Assembly (NCBI GenBank): GCA_963575645.1
Contig: OY754468.1
Coordinates: 7,254,001-7,318,000, forward strand
Direction of reading: 5' to 3'
DNA: 64,000 nt
DNA from: Xanthostigma xanthostigma
Taxonomy: Eukaryota; Arthropoda; Insecta; Raphidioptera; Raphidiidae
Part shown: positions 55,991 through 64,000 of the stretch, one piece after another
Numbering within the stretch: position 1 is the first letter of the stretch
How the letters are laid out: every line of letters begins with the position of its first letter
Translations under genes and position numbers: made by a program
Notes under the pieces: generated by a model
What the model saw: the letters and a program-made list of their open reading frames with translations, nothing else
Told to the model about the DNA's origin: nothing
The model's database searches: none

Positions 55991-57385
55991 AGCGGGCTGT
56001 ATCTCAAGAGCCGTAATAGGTAGAGAGTTGAAATTTTCACAGAGTATGTATTTCTATTGCCGATAGAACAACAAATAATTAAAAACCCCCCAAAACTCCC
56101 AAAAGAGGAGCAAACTAAGTTTTCTGCTTATAATTCGCTCAATTTAAATCAGATCGATTCGAGACCTGTCTTAAACGAAAGAGGAGAAAATTTTACATAG
56201 ATTTTGTATAACAGAATTCGTCGAAACACTTTTGTTATACAGTTTTATATAGAAATATAATGTATAAATTCAATTTTGTCTAATCCATAGCATACACGGG
56301 GATCGTCTGTCTTCGTTTGTTGCATACTGTACTATGTGAATTTAAAAATTGCTCATGTTCTGTCTTAAAAAAAAAGATTGCATTTGTTCAAAAACGAATG
56401 TCATTTCAAATATTAGTCAGTCTTTTGACATTAGTATTTTGTGATATGCAACGCCTTCTGAGTTAACTATTTGAATAACTAATTTTAATTATAAGAACAT
56501 ATTGCTTTGACAGCTGATGCAAATGTCATTTTACACATTTTTTACCATTCCAACACTATGGATGAACGGAATGAAACCAAATTTTGGGAGGATGTTTGAT
56601 ATGCAAATATGAAGAGGCCTATAGTTTTTGAGAGACGTCGGCGCAAGCGCAAAAAAAATATATATTATAATGTTGTTTTTATAAGATAATAGTATACTTT
56701 TCATAACGACTTATTATGTTGTTTTACAGGAGTTTTGTAAAATAAATTTTTGAAAAAAATCGGCGCATGCGTAGAAGAGATATATACTATAAGGCTGTTT
56801 TTTATGTAATAACGGCATACTTTTCATAACGGTTTATTATTTAAAAGTTTTGTAATTTTTTTGGGAAAAATTGGCGCATGCGCAAAAGAAATATATGCAA
56901 TAACGTTGTTTTATATAATAATAGTAGGTATATATTTCATAATGGTTAAAATAAAATTTTGTAAAAAGTTTTAGGGGGAAAGGCGGCGCATGCGCAGAAG
57001 AGATATGTGCTATAACATTGTTTTTATATAATAATGGTATATTTTTTATAATGGTGTAATATTCTCTAAAGTTTTGTATTTTTTTTTGGGGAAATCGGCG
57101 CATGCGCAACAGAAATATTTGCCATAACGTTGTTATTTGATATAATGGTATATTTATCAAAACTTTATATTATTTTATTCTACAAGAAATTTTTGTAAAA
57201 AAAAGTGTTTATAATATAAAAACGCCGGGGTGTATTATTGTGTGTGAAATTCTACTACTTGCATACTCCCACTGGTTACATATTGTTATAGCGCCTCTCT
57301 TGTTTCTTTTACAAAAGTATTTAAAAGTACATAGTGTACGGAACCCTCCGCTTGCGAGTCCGACTCACACTTGACCGGTTTTTTT
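55900..57385 (+). repeat. Repeat E, long copy inserted in the mariner TIR
   Basis: Starts aagggttccgtacccgaagg with (gtct)n at about 55960-55988, and ends ggaaccctccgcttgcgagt and cacttgaccggttttttt. These are typical ends of a repeat common in insects. The inside shares the caccaaggat/gaaaccaaattttgggagga part with the repeat at 11270. Confidence 0.75.
56620..57130 (+). repeat. About 110-bp tandem units with gcgcatgcgc cores
   Basis: Five units, each with a cggcgcatgcgc-like core followed by aaaagagatat, gctataacgttgtt and a tataataatggtata tract. Cores lie near 56640, 56762, 56874, 56987 and 57098. The first has gcgcaagcgc. The same unit occurs singly at 6637 and twice at 11352-11480. Confidence 0.8.
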
Positions 57386-57604
57386 ACAGCGTGCGTAAAA
57401 ATCAAATAGACGAGCAAATATTTCAAATAGTTTTTTTATCAAAACTCAAAAATAAGAGAGAAACAGCCTTTCGAAGTTTAATTTAATTTTGAGGTCGGTC
57501 CTGGGGTTATATTATGTCACTATGGAAATAAGTTGTTATTATTACAAAGTATGTGTATTGTTCTGTTTTTGAGAGAATTGTGTGTGCCTCAATTATTATT
57601 GAGA

Positions 57605-58607
57605 ATGGCTCATGTTTATAACGATAATGAACTAGTGGACATGTTATTAATTTACAAGGAGTGTCGTCAAAATGCCGCGGGTGCATCGCGATTGTACGCA
57701 GATCGTTTCCCCAACCGGATTCATCCGAACCCTCGTACAATTATGAATGTTGTTCAAAGGTCTAGGGAAACTGGTAGTTTACGGGAGCATCGTGGAGGAC
57801 GCGCAGGACGACCGAGGCATCTTAGAAATGATCAGCGGGAGGAACAAATTCTGGATTTAGTGCATGAGGATCCAACGACAAGCACTCGTGTAATCGCTTG
57901 CCAGGTTCAAGTAAGTCAGACGAAAGTTTGCAACACTCTGCACGAAAATCAGCTTCATCCTTACCACGTTCAACGGGTTCAAGCTTTGAAGCCAGAGGAT
58001 TTTCCACGCAGAGTCGATTTTTGCAACTGGCTTTTAGAGCAAAATGCCAACAACAACAACTTTCTAAGATCGACTTTGGTGATGGATGAAGCCATGTTTA
58101 CCCGCAGTGGAATTAATAATTTCCGCAACACACATATTTGGGCTGTAGAGAATCCTAAAGCTGTACGAAGAACTAATTTTCAAGTTCGATTTTCCGCTAA
58201 TGTGTGGGCAGGCATTGTGAATGGCATGTTAATTGGACCATTTATTTTACCAGAGCAACATGTGGTTATTGCACGATGGGGCGCCGGCTCATTTTAGGTG
58301 TGAAGTTCGAAATTTTTTAGATGAACAGTTTCGTAACCAGTGGATCGGTCGTGGAGGACCTGTCGCGTGGCCACCAAGATCGTCGGACCTAAACCCTTTG
58401 GAGTTTTTCTTGTGGGGGTGGATGAAAAGTTTAGTCTTCAAAATCCCGGTTAATACACGCGAAGAAATGATAGCACGAATCGAAAATGCTTCCCAAATAA
58501 TTCGCGGAAGGCCCTTATCGCTACTACAAGCATGTACAGAAGCATGGCTACGGCGCACGCATCTTTGTGTCCAACAAAACGGGGACAACTTCGAACAATT
58601 TCTGTGA
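57605..58607 (+). pseudogene. Mariner-type transposase with internal deletion
   Basis: Cut-and-paste transposase of the insect mariner-like group that has an N-terminal DUF4817-type helix-turn-helix region. Residues from MAHVYNDNELVDMLLIYKEC through RFPNRIHPNP are DNA-binding, followed by a GRPR-like linker (GGRAGRPRHL). The catalytic core shows LVMDEAMFTRSG (first Asp), WLLHDGAPAHF (second Asp) and SSDLNPLEFFLWG (third acidic residue Glu; 41 residues between). Between LIGPFILPEQ and the HDG motif, about 30 expected residues are missing and the frame shifts, so the protein would end early at about 58297. The tail EAWLRRTHLCVQQNGDNFEQFL is present in the second frame. It cannot encode an active enzyme; the remainder is well preserved, so decay is recent. 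Confidence 0.85.
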
Positions 58608-58824
58608 ATACTTGATAATAATAACATATTTCCATAGTGACATAATATAACCCCAGGACCGACCTCAAAATTAAAGAAAATTTAATAAAATTTATTTAAA
58701 CTTCGAAAGGCTGTTTCTCTCTTATTTTTGAGTTTTGATAAAAAAACTATTTGAAATATTTGCTCGTCTATTTGATTTTTACACGCTGTCAAAACAAAAG
58801 CATCAACTTAAAACTCACCCTGTA

Positions 58825-59574
58825 TACTATGTGTCCCAGGATTGAGTTCACAATAGGTGAGATTGACCAAAAATTTTCGAATTGGAATATCATATTTTGG
58901 GATTCCGCCCTGCTTGATCTGAAACTTATTGTACTTTCGATTTTTTTAAATCAAGTAGGCCTTTACAGTTGAGCAAAACCTTTTTTAGTTTCAGGTAAAG
59001 TACCTTTTTCGTTCATAGTACGCGAAAGTGTCACTAAGAAAAGTTGTTCACAATGAAAAATTATGGCGTTATGCAAATTTTCAGAATGATCGGCCTAATT
59101 TGATAATAGAAGTAGAAAATAGGAGAAAAATATTTATTATTAACGATTACATGATAAATCTTGGATGAGAAAACAGGGTGATTAGAAATATTCAAATTCA
59201 AATTCAAATTTTTACAGTTTATCAAAAAAATAAATTAAACTCCAATTACTCTATTGGCTTTCTCCATACGATTGTTTTTTCAAACAAAACAAACGCAGAT
59301 TTTATCAAAGTAGGCCGATCATTCTGAAAATTTGCATAACGCCATAATTTTTCATTGTGAACAACTTTTCTTAGTGACTATGAACGGAAAAGGTACTTTA
59401 CCTGAAACGAAAAGAGGTTTTGCTCAACTGTCAAGGCCTACTTGATAAAAAAAATCGAACGTAAACTAAAAATAAGTTTCAGACCAAGCAGGTCGGAATC
59501 CCAAATAATGAAATTCCAATTCGAAAATTTTTTATCAATCTCACCTATTGTGAACTCAATCCGGGGACACACTG
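58825..59574. mobile_element. Mariner-type fold-back MITE (R2 end)
   Basis: Copy of 43671-44597 without the LINE insertion. Its left three bases read cta rather than cag. The loop has instead a 61-bp attcaaattcaaatt insertion at about 59189-59253. TA flanks both ends (58823-58824 shared with the mariner, and 59575-59576). Confidence 0.8.
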
Positions 59575-59576
59575 TA

Positions 59577-59838
59577 TGTATATTTATAATATTTTTTAAA
59601 TTCTTTTTCAAATATCCACACTACGTCGTATTTTGACGGCCTCAGTCTAAAGTTAGGTATGTTGACAAGTTAGTAATTTGTTACTTCGGTTTTTTACCCC
59701 ACCCACCACCCACAAAAAATTGGTATGTTTTTATTTCGATAGCATGTCTAAGCATTTACAATAAATGTTACTTAAGAAAATGTTTTTCTCTTTTCACTAA
59801 GGAAAATATGACAGTGTGACATCACTTTGTCTCTGAAT
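59577..59838 (+). promoter_or_regulatory. Upstream region of IR gene 3
   Basis: The first part matches 44600-44720 in R1. From about 59695 the sequence acccaccacccacaaaaaat, gatagcatgtctaagcattt is shared with 62335-62385 upstream of gene 4. acaataaatgttacttaag and gacagtgtgacatcact resemble the blocks before genes 1 and 2. Candidate promoter by comparison only. Confidence 0.3.
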
Positions 59839-61620
59839 ATGTCGTCTGGTCAATCCTTTTTGATTTTCTTTGTTCTAACTTCATCTGTGCGCGGGGATAT
59901 CAATTTAAATTTCAAAAAGTTTCTTAAAACTGAAACTTCATCTCGTGTATCAGACATAATAAATGTATATTTTAAAGATACAGACGTTGTAAAGATATTT
60001 TACGAAAATGAAGATATATTTTCACAAATCGTAACGACTTTTCAATTTTCTTATTTGGTAATAAATAGTGAATATTCTAAAACTGATGAAGCGTACCCTG
60101 GTCCGGGTGGTTGTGTTCTAATTGGAAGCTATGGGTTTTTAGCGGACATTGAAAAAAGTGACCGTCGCTCACTGCTAAAAAACAACCTTAAATTTCTTTT
60201 TGTTATGCTGGAAAATGACTTTCAAAAAGTGATTTCGGCATTTAATCATTTATGGGATTTTTTTGTTACCAGTGCAATAATAATCACAATCGGGAATGAT
60301 GAGTTTGTTGGTGTATTCTATCAAAATCCAATCGAAGCTATAAATAATTGTGGAAAAATTACAAAAATTGACGTTTTAAGAAATATCTCCGATGCTGTAC
60401 TGATTGTACCAGCTTTGAAACGTCGAGACCTTAATCTAACAAACTGTCATTTTGTTATGAACATATTTGGAGTTTCGCCGTTCGTGATAAACATAACTTC
60501 TAAGACAAATCCTGGATTAGAAGTAATTTTCTTAAGAACGCTGGCAGAATCTTTAGATATTAAATTATCCATAACTTCAGATACAAATTCAACACTGAAA
60601 CTACTCAACACCGGAAAATATGTAGAATCAGAGGAAGTTTTCGTGAATTTTCAATATTTGGGAATCAGCACAAGATTAAGCGTGAAAAATGTGTTTTACA
60701 CAGCCAATTCGTTTGAAAATGCTTTGGTTTTCATTGTTCCATTTGCGAAACAATCTCCGCCTTGGAAAACGTTACTTTTAACTTTCAAAAAGTACGTTTG
60801 GGTATTAACAGTGCTTTTTACAATAATAATTGCAATTGCTTGTCGATTAATAGCTGGCATTAAAATGGAAACATTCTATCAGAATTATTCCACGTGCTTT
60901 TTGCAAAGTGTTGCTATAATGGTAAGTGCTGGAATTCAAATTCAACCCAAAGGCGCCTTTCTAAGGGTTTTTTTGGTAATGTGTCTAATGTATGGATGGT
61001 ACTTAAACAACGTTTTCCAAGCGAAATTCACAAGTTTCCTAACGAGTCCTTTTTATGAAAAACAAATATCTAATATCGATGAACTGAAAGAATCAAAAAC
61101 AAAAATATATTTGTACAGAATTCATTATATTCATTATAATAGATTTATCCACGACAAAGAGTTTATATCATTAATCAAATTATCAAACATGACTACTGAG
61201 GAAAAAGCTCTTTTTGTTTCTAATAATCAGAATGCTGCCACGATTGTTACACGCTTAAAATTATTACAAATAGCCTATGATAATCCAAATTTCGATTCAT
61301 TGATATATCCTTTCAAAGATAATATATATTCTTTTCATCGTCTCATAGAAATGCATAATTATCATCCTTTAAGATATATTGTTAACAGAATGGTTCTTCG
61401 AATGCAAACCAGCGGTTTGCCTGTGAAATGGATTTCTGATTATAAACAAATGACAACCAGAGCCAAACCTGAAAACAATAAGGCTGTCGTATTAACATTG
61501 GATCACTTGCAAAGTGCTTTTTATATTCTATTTGTGGGGAATGGAGTTTCACTAATAATGTTTTTTTGGGAACTGCGATCAAAAATCCGAGTTTCAAAAC
61601 AGAATACATCCAAGAGCTAG
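59839..61620 (+). CDS. Divergent ionotropic receptor (IR), gene 3
   Basis: A 593-codon intronless frame from ATG at 59839 (MSSGQSFLIFFVLTSSVRG); an in-frame TTG further upstream is not needed. Same domain order as genes 1 and 2: signal peptide, N-terminal domain, S1 (FGVSPFVINITSKTNPG), TM1 (WVLTVLFTIIIAIACRLI), pore and TM2 (AGIQIQPKGAFLRVFLV), NNVFQAKFTSFLT, S2 and TM3 (FYILFVGNGVSLIMFFW). It is clearly more diverged than gene 2 is from gene 1, mostly in the late S1 region (STLKLLNTGKYVESEEVF) and in S2, where there is a 3-residue insertion (RIHYIHYNRFIHD). Divergence concentrated in the ligand-binding halves suggests a different ligand spectrum, as an inference. No inactivating change. Confidence 0.92.
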   Translation: MSSGQSFLIFFVLTSSVRGDINLNFKKFLKTETSSRVSDIINVYFKDTDVVKIFYENEDIFSQIVTTFQFSYLVINSEYSKTDEAYPGPGGCVLIGSYGFLADIEKSDRRSLLKNNLKFLFVMLENDFQKVISAFNHLWDFFVTSAIIITIGNDEFVGVFYQNPIEAINNCGKITKIDVLRNISDAVLIVPALKRRDLNLTNCHFVMNIFGVSPFVINITSKTNPGLEVIFLRTLAESLDIKLSITSDTNSTLKLLNTGKYVESEEVFVNFQYLGISTRLSVKNVFYTANSFENALVFIVPFAKQSPPWKTLLLTFKKYVWVLTVLFTIIIAIACRLIAGIKMETFYQNYSTCFLQSVAIMVSAGIQIQPKGAFLRVFLVMCLMYGWYLNNVFQAKFTSFLTSPFYEKQISNIDELKESKTKIYLYRIHYIHYNRFIHDKEFISLIKLSNMTTEEKALFVSNNQNAATIVTRLKLLQIAYDNPNFDSLIYPFKDNIYSFHRLIEMHNYHPLRYIVNRMVLRMQTSGLPVKWISDYKQMTTRAKPENNKAVVLTLDHLQSAFYILFVGNGVSLIMFFWELRSKIRVSKQNTSKS

Positions 61621-62404
61621 AGTTTAGTTAAGTTGTAGATTGTATTTTAAATGTGTTGATATCGGACAAACCTTAAAGACTATCGGAGTTTAAATAGAAT
61701 TAGTGAAAGTCTAAATTTGATTCAGTTTATTGTAATAATATTTTGAAAATACCAATTAGAAAGTTTTCTCTTTTTATTTATTTACTGTTAATCCTTAATC
61801 CTAAAGAATTACACACTTATCGGTGAATGAAGTTTAATTATATCTTTAAAAACAACAAAGTTATGCTATTTCAAAATTTGATTTTTAACAAATTTTCACT
61901 GTATGTAGTTATCAGTGCGGGTGACGTCACGCTGCACTAGTGTCATAATAATATATAGGTACCTATATAGTATCTAATAATATATCGAGTCATAACTGTA
62001 ATAGAGTTAACAGTTGAATTGTGACAGTTAGCGGCTTTTTTTAAAGAAATGAAAACTTTTAAGTGATTACATTTTATTAAAACGGAAACCTAATTTTTTA
62101 TTTGAAATGATTGAATATTTATATATACATATAAACTACATTGTTTTTTGTCAGAATGCACTTATGATAACATTTGTATTATCCCCATTTTAGAAATTGA
62201 AAAAAAATCAGGGTAGAGAGGGGCTAGTTACGCATAGGGGCAAGTTGTGCCACCAGTTTCACCGTGAACAATTAATCACCGTCTGACAATTACATAAAGT
62301 TCGATCACTTCTAGTTATAGGCTGCATTCATGAACCACCCACAAAATGTTTTTTTTTTCATTTTGATAGCATGTGTGAGCATATAACTGTAAGTCTGCCG
62401 AGCT
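61621..62404. repeat. 3' flank of IR gene 3, diverged duplicated spacer
   Basis: Keeps, in order, gaattagtgaaagt, ttaatccttaatcctaaa, gtgacgtcacgctgc, gagttaacagttgaattg and gggtagagaggggctagtta from R1 and R2, with more divergence and without their large insertions. No gene. Confidence 0.65.
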
Positions 62405-63652
62405 TTTTTTATAAATTTAATACAATAAATAAAGCACAAAGAGGCTTTATAAGAGGAAGCTCAACAGACTATTAGAATTATGGGAGAAAAAGAACCTAGT
62501 TACTATGCTTCTAATTGATATGACGAAGGCATTTGATTCAGTAAACAAAAATCTATTAAAAAATGAACTTGAAAATCGTGGTGTTAGGGGAGTACCTTTT
62601 AATCTCCTTTCCTCATATATGACTAATAGAACACAATGCGTCAAAATTGGAGATATCTGTTCAGAATGGGAACAAATAGTGAAAGGCGTTCCACAAGGTA
62701 GTGTGCTTGCCCTACTGTTTTATTATCTTCAGATTTACCAACCGCCATAAAACAAACAACTTTGCTATTTGCTGATGATACAGCAACATATGTGAGGAAG
62801 GAGATTGGGATTTACTTCCCAAGAACATTGGAAAAATGGTTATCAATGCTAAATGGGTGGTTCAGTAAATATAGTCTGAACTTAAACATGGACAAAACCG
62901 ATATTATTAAATTTGGTAACTAATTCAACATGCCTACACCAAATCAATTAGAATTAAAAAAACAAGTTAAATTTTGAGGTGTACAAATAAACAATCAACT
63001 AAACTGAAAAAGTCAAATTAAATATGCCAAATTATATATATAGTACCTATATATACATTTTACATAGGTATTTCTTATGAGATAATTAAAAAATATGTTA
63101 AAATCAAGAATACATATTATTATTATGCTCATTTAATTTGGAGGCATTTCTTTAAATGCAAAGAAAATATTAATAATGCAAAAATTGTGTGTTCGAATCA
63201 TAGCAGGCACTGCTACACAAGAACATTGCTGCCCTCTTATCAAAAAATTAAATGTCCTGACAATTGTTGACCTCTATATTCTAGAATGTTCAAATTTTGT
63301 TCGATTAAATCCTGATCTGCTTAAAAACAATATAATGCATAGACACAACACCAGAAATAAAAATAACTACTCTTTAAAACCGATCATCGTAATTTGGAAT
63401 TGACCAGTCGTGAAGCGAGCATTGCCATGTTTCGAATTTATAATAATCTGCCTCGGAGTATTAAAAACACAGGCACTAATAAAAAGCCCTTTATAAAAAA
63501 TAAATGAAGCATTTTAATTGCAAAATAATTTCTATAATACAAATGAATTTTTTTATAAACGATGTTGTATTATACTGCATTGCACTATGTTTACGCTATT
63601 ATCTAATGCATTATTAAAAAATACTATGTAATAAAGTGGTTATTATCATTAT
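62405..63652 (+). pseudogene. Decayed LINE reverse transcriptase, 3' end
   Basis: Fragments in several frames of a non-LTR retrotransposon ORF2: KAQRGFIRGSST, then LIDMTKAFDSVNK, then KGVPQGSVL, then TLLFADDTATYV (the catalytic YADD-type motif as FADD), then SLNLNMDKTDIIKF. It continues with a C-terminal QKLCVRIIAGTATQEHCCPL, HRHNTRNKN and YNNLPRSIKNTG ending in TGA near 63506. The 3' end has aataaagtggttattatcat. Frameshifts and stops break it, and the N-terminal half and endonuclease are absent. It separates the conserved upstream block of IR gene 4 (62335-62385) from the gene. Confidence 0.8.
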
Positions 63653-63744
63653 ATAATAAACGCTACTTATGGAAATGTTCTTCGCTATTAACTACTGAAC
63701 TATGACATTCTGACATTACTTTGTCTCTGTATATATCAATAGAA

Positions 63745-64000
63745 ATGTCGTGTGGTCAATCCTATTTGATTTTATTGGTTTTAACTTCATCTGTGCGCGG
63801 AGATATCAATTTAAATTTCAATCAGCTTCTTAAAATTGAAACTTCATCTCACGTATCAGACATAATAAATGCATATTTTAAAGATACAAACGTTGTAAAG
63901 ATATTTTACGAAAATAAAGATATATTTTCACAAATCATAACGACTTTCCAATTTTCTTATTTGGTCATAAATAGTGAATATTCTAAAACCGATGAAGCGT
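63745..64000 (+). CDS. Divergent ionotropic receptor (IR), gene 4, 5' end
   Basis: The first 85 codons of a fourth array member, open to the window edge. It begins MSCGQSYLILLVLTSSVRG, a signal peptide like gene 3, then DINLNFNQLLKIETSSHVSD and VYFKDTNVVKIFYEN-type sequence. The position equivalent to the upstream Met of genes 1 and 2 is ATA here, so only the inner Met is shared by all four genes. Whether it is complete cannot be judged from this window. Confidence 0.8.
   Translation, partial: MSCGQSYLILLVLTSSVRGDINLNFNQLLKIETSSHVSDIINAYFKDTNVVKIFYENKDIFSQIITTFQFSYLVINSEYSKTDEA

Larger units (their letters stand above)
55873..58822 (+). mobile_element. Mariner-type transposon, interrupted left end
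   Basis: TA at 55871-55872 and 58823-58824. The right end, read inward, is cagggtgagttttaagttga then tgcttttg, ttttgacagcgtgtaaa. The left end has the same first 27 bases and resumes with cagcgtgcgtaaaaatc at 57387, because repeat E is inserted at about 55900-57385. The long inner TIRs (about 57387-57540 and 58612-58790) include gaggtcggtcctggggttat. It sits exactly at the TA flanking the MITE at 58825. Confidence 0.88.

Overview
This window is AT-rich eukaryotic DNA, almost certainly from an insect. The only apparently functional protein genes are intronless members of the insect ionotropic receptor (IR) chemoreceptor family. The rest is transposon-derived: mariner/Tc1, pogo-like, hAT, TTAA-target fold-back elements, Penelope-like elements, non-LTR retrotransposon remnants and solo LTRs. 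A hemipteran fits the general look of the repeats, but I cannot prove the order or species from sequence alone. No bacterial, plasmid or phage features are present.

Region 1 (1-28.4 kb) has no credible intact gene. It is a mosaic of palindromic or TIR-bounded non-autonomous elements, two decayed mariner-type transposase remnants (16.5 and 25.3 kb), one solo LTR (22.3-22.9 kb), two hAT elements with 8-bp target duplications, several minisatellites and dispersed repeats.

Region 2 (28.4-64 kb) is a tandem segmental duplication carrying four IR genes on the + strand: 34655-36421, 51380-53179, 59839-61620, and the 5' end of a fourth at 63745 that runs off the window. Blocks R1 (about 28.4-44.7 kb) and R2 (about 44.7-59.7 kb) are collinear. 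They share a LINE 3' end, fold-back arm, tRNA-bearing repeat with a nested pogo-like MITE, fold-back element, IR gene, downstream spacer and mariner MITE. The first two IR proteins differ at only about 33 positions by eye; the third is clearly more diverged. The four open frames look like a young, lineage-specific expansion of divergent chemoreceptors, probably expressed from similar short upstream regions.

Because the blocks are duplicated, many later insertions can be read against an empty paralogous site. Examples are a 3.3-kb TTAA-target element with arms over 1.1 kb, a retro-insertion carrying an exon-like segment and a nested Penelope-like element, a 1.46-kb solo LTR, a 5'-truncated LINE, and a mariner whose left end was itself hit by another repeat. 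Recurrent hairpins ending in CGAAACG and resembling hammerhead ribozyme cores occur at four places. They are associated with Penelope-like sequence or with perfect inverted repeats, and are the most unusual small-scale structures here.
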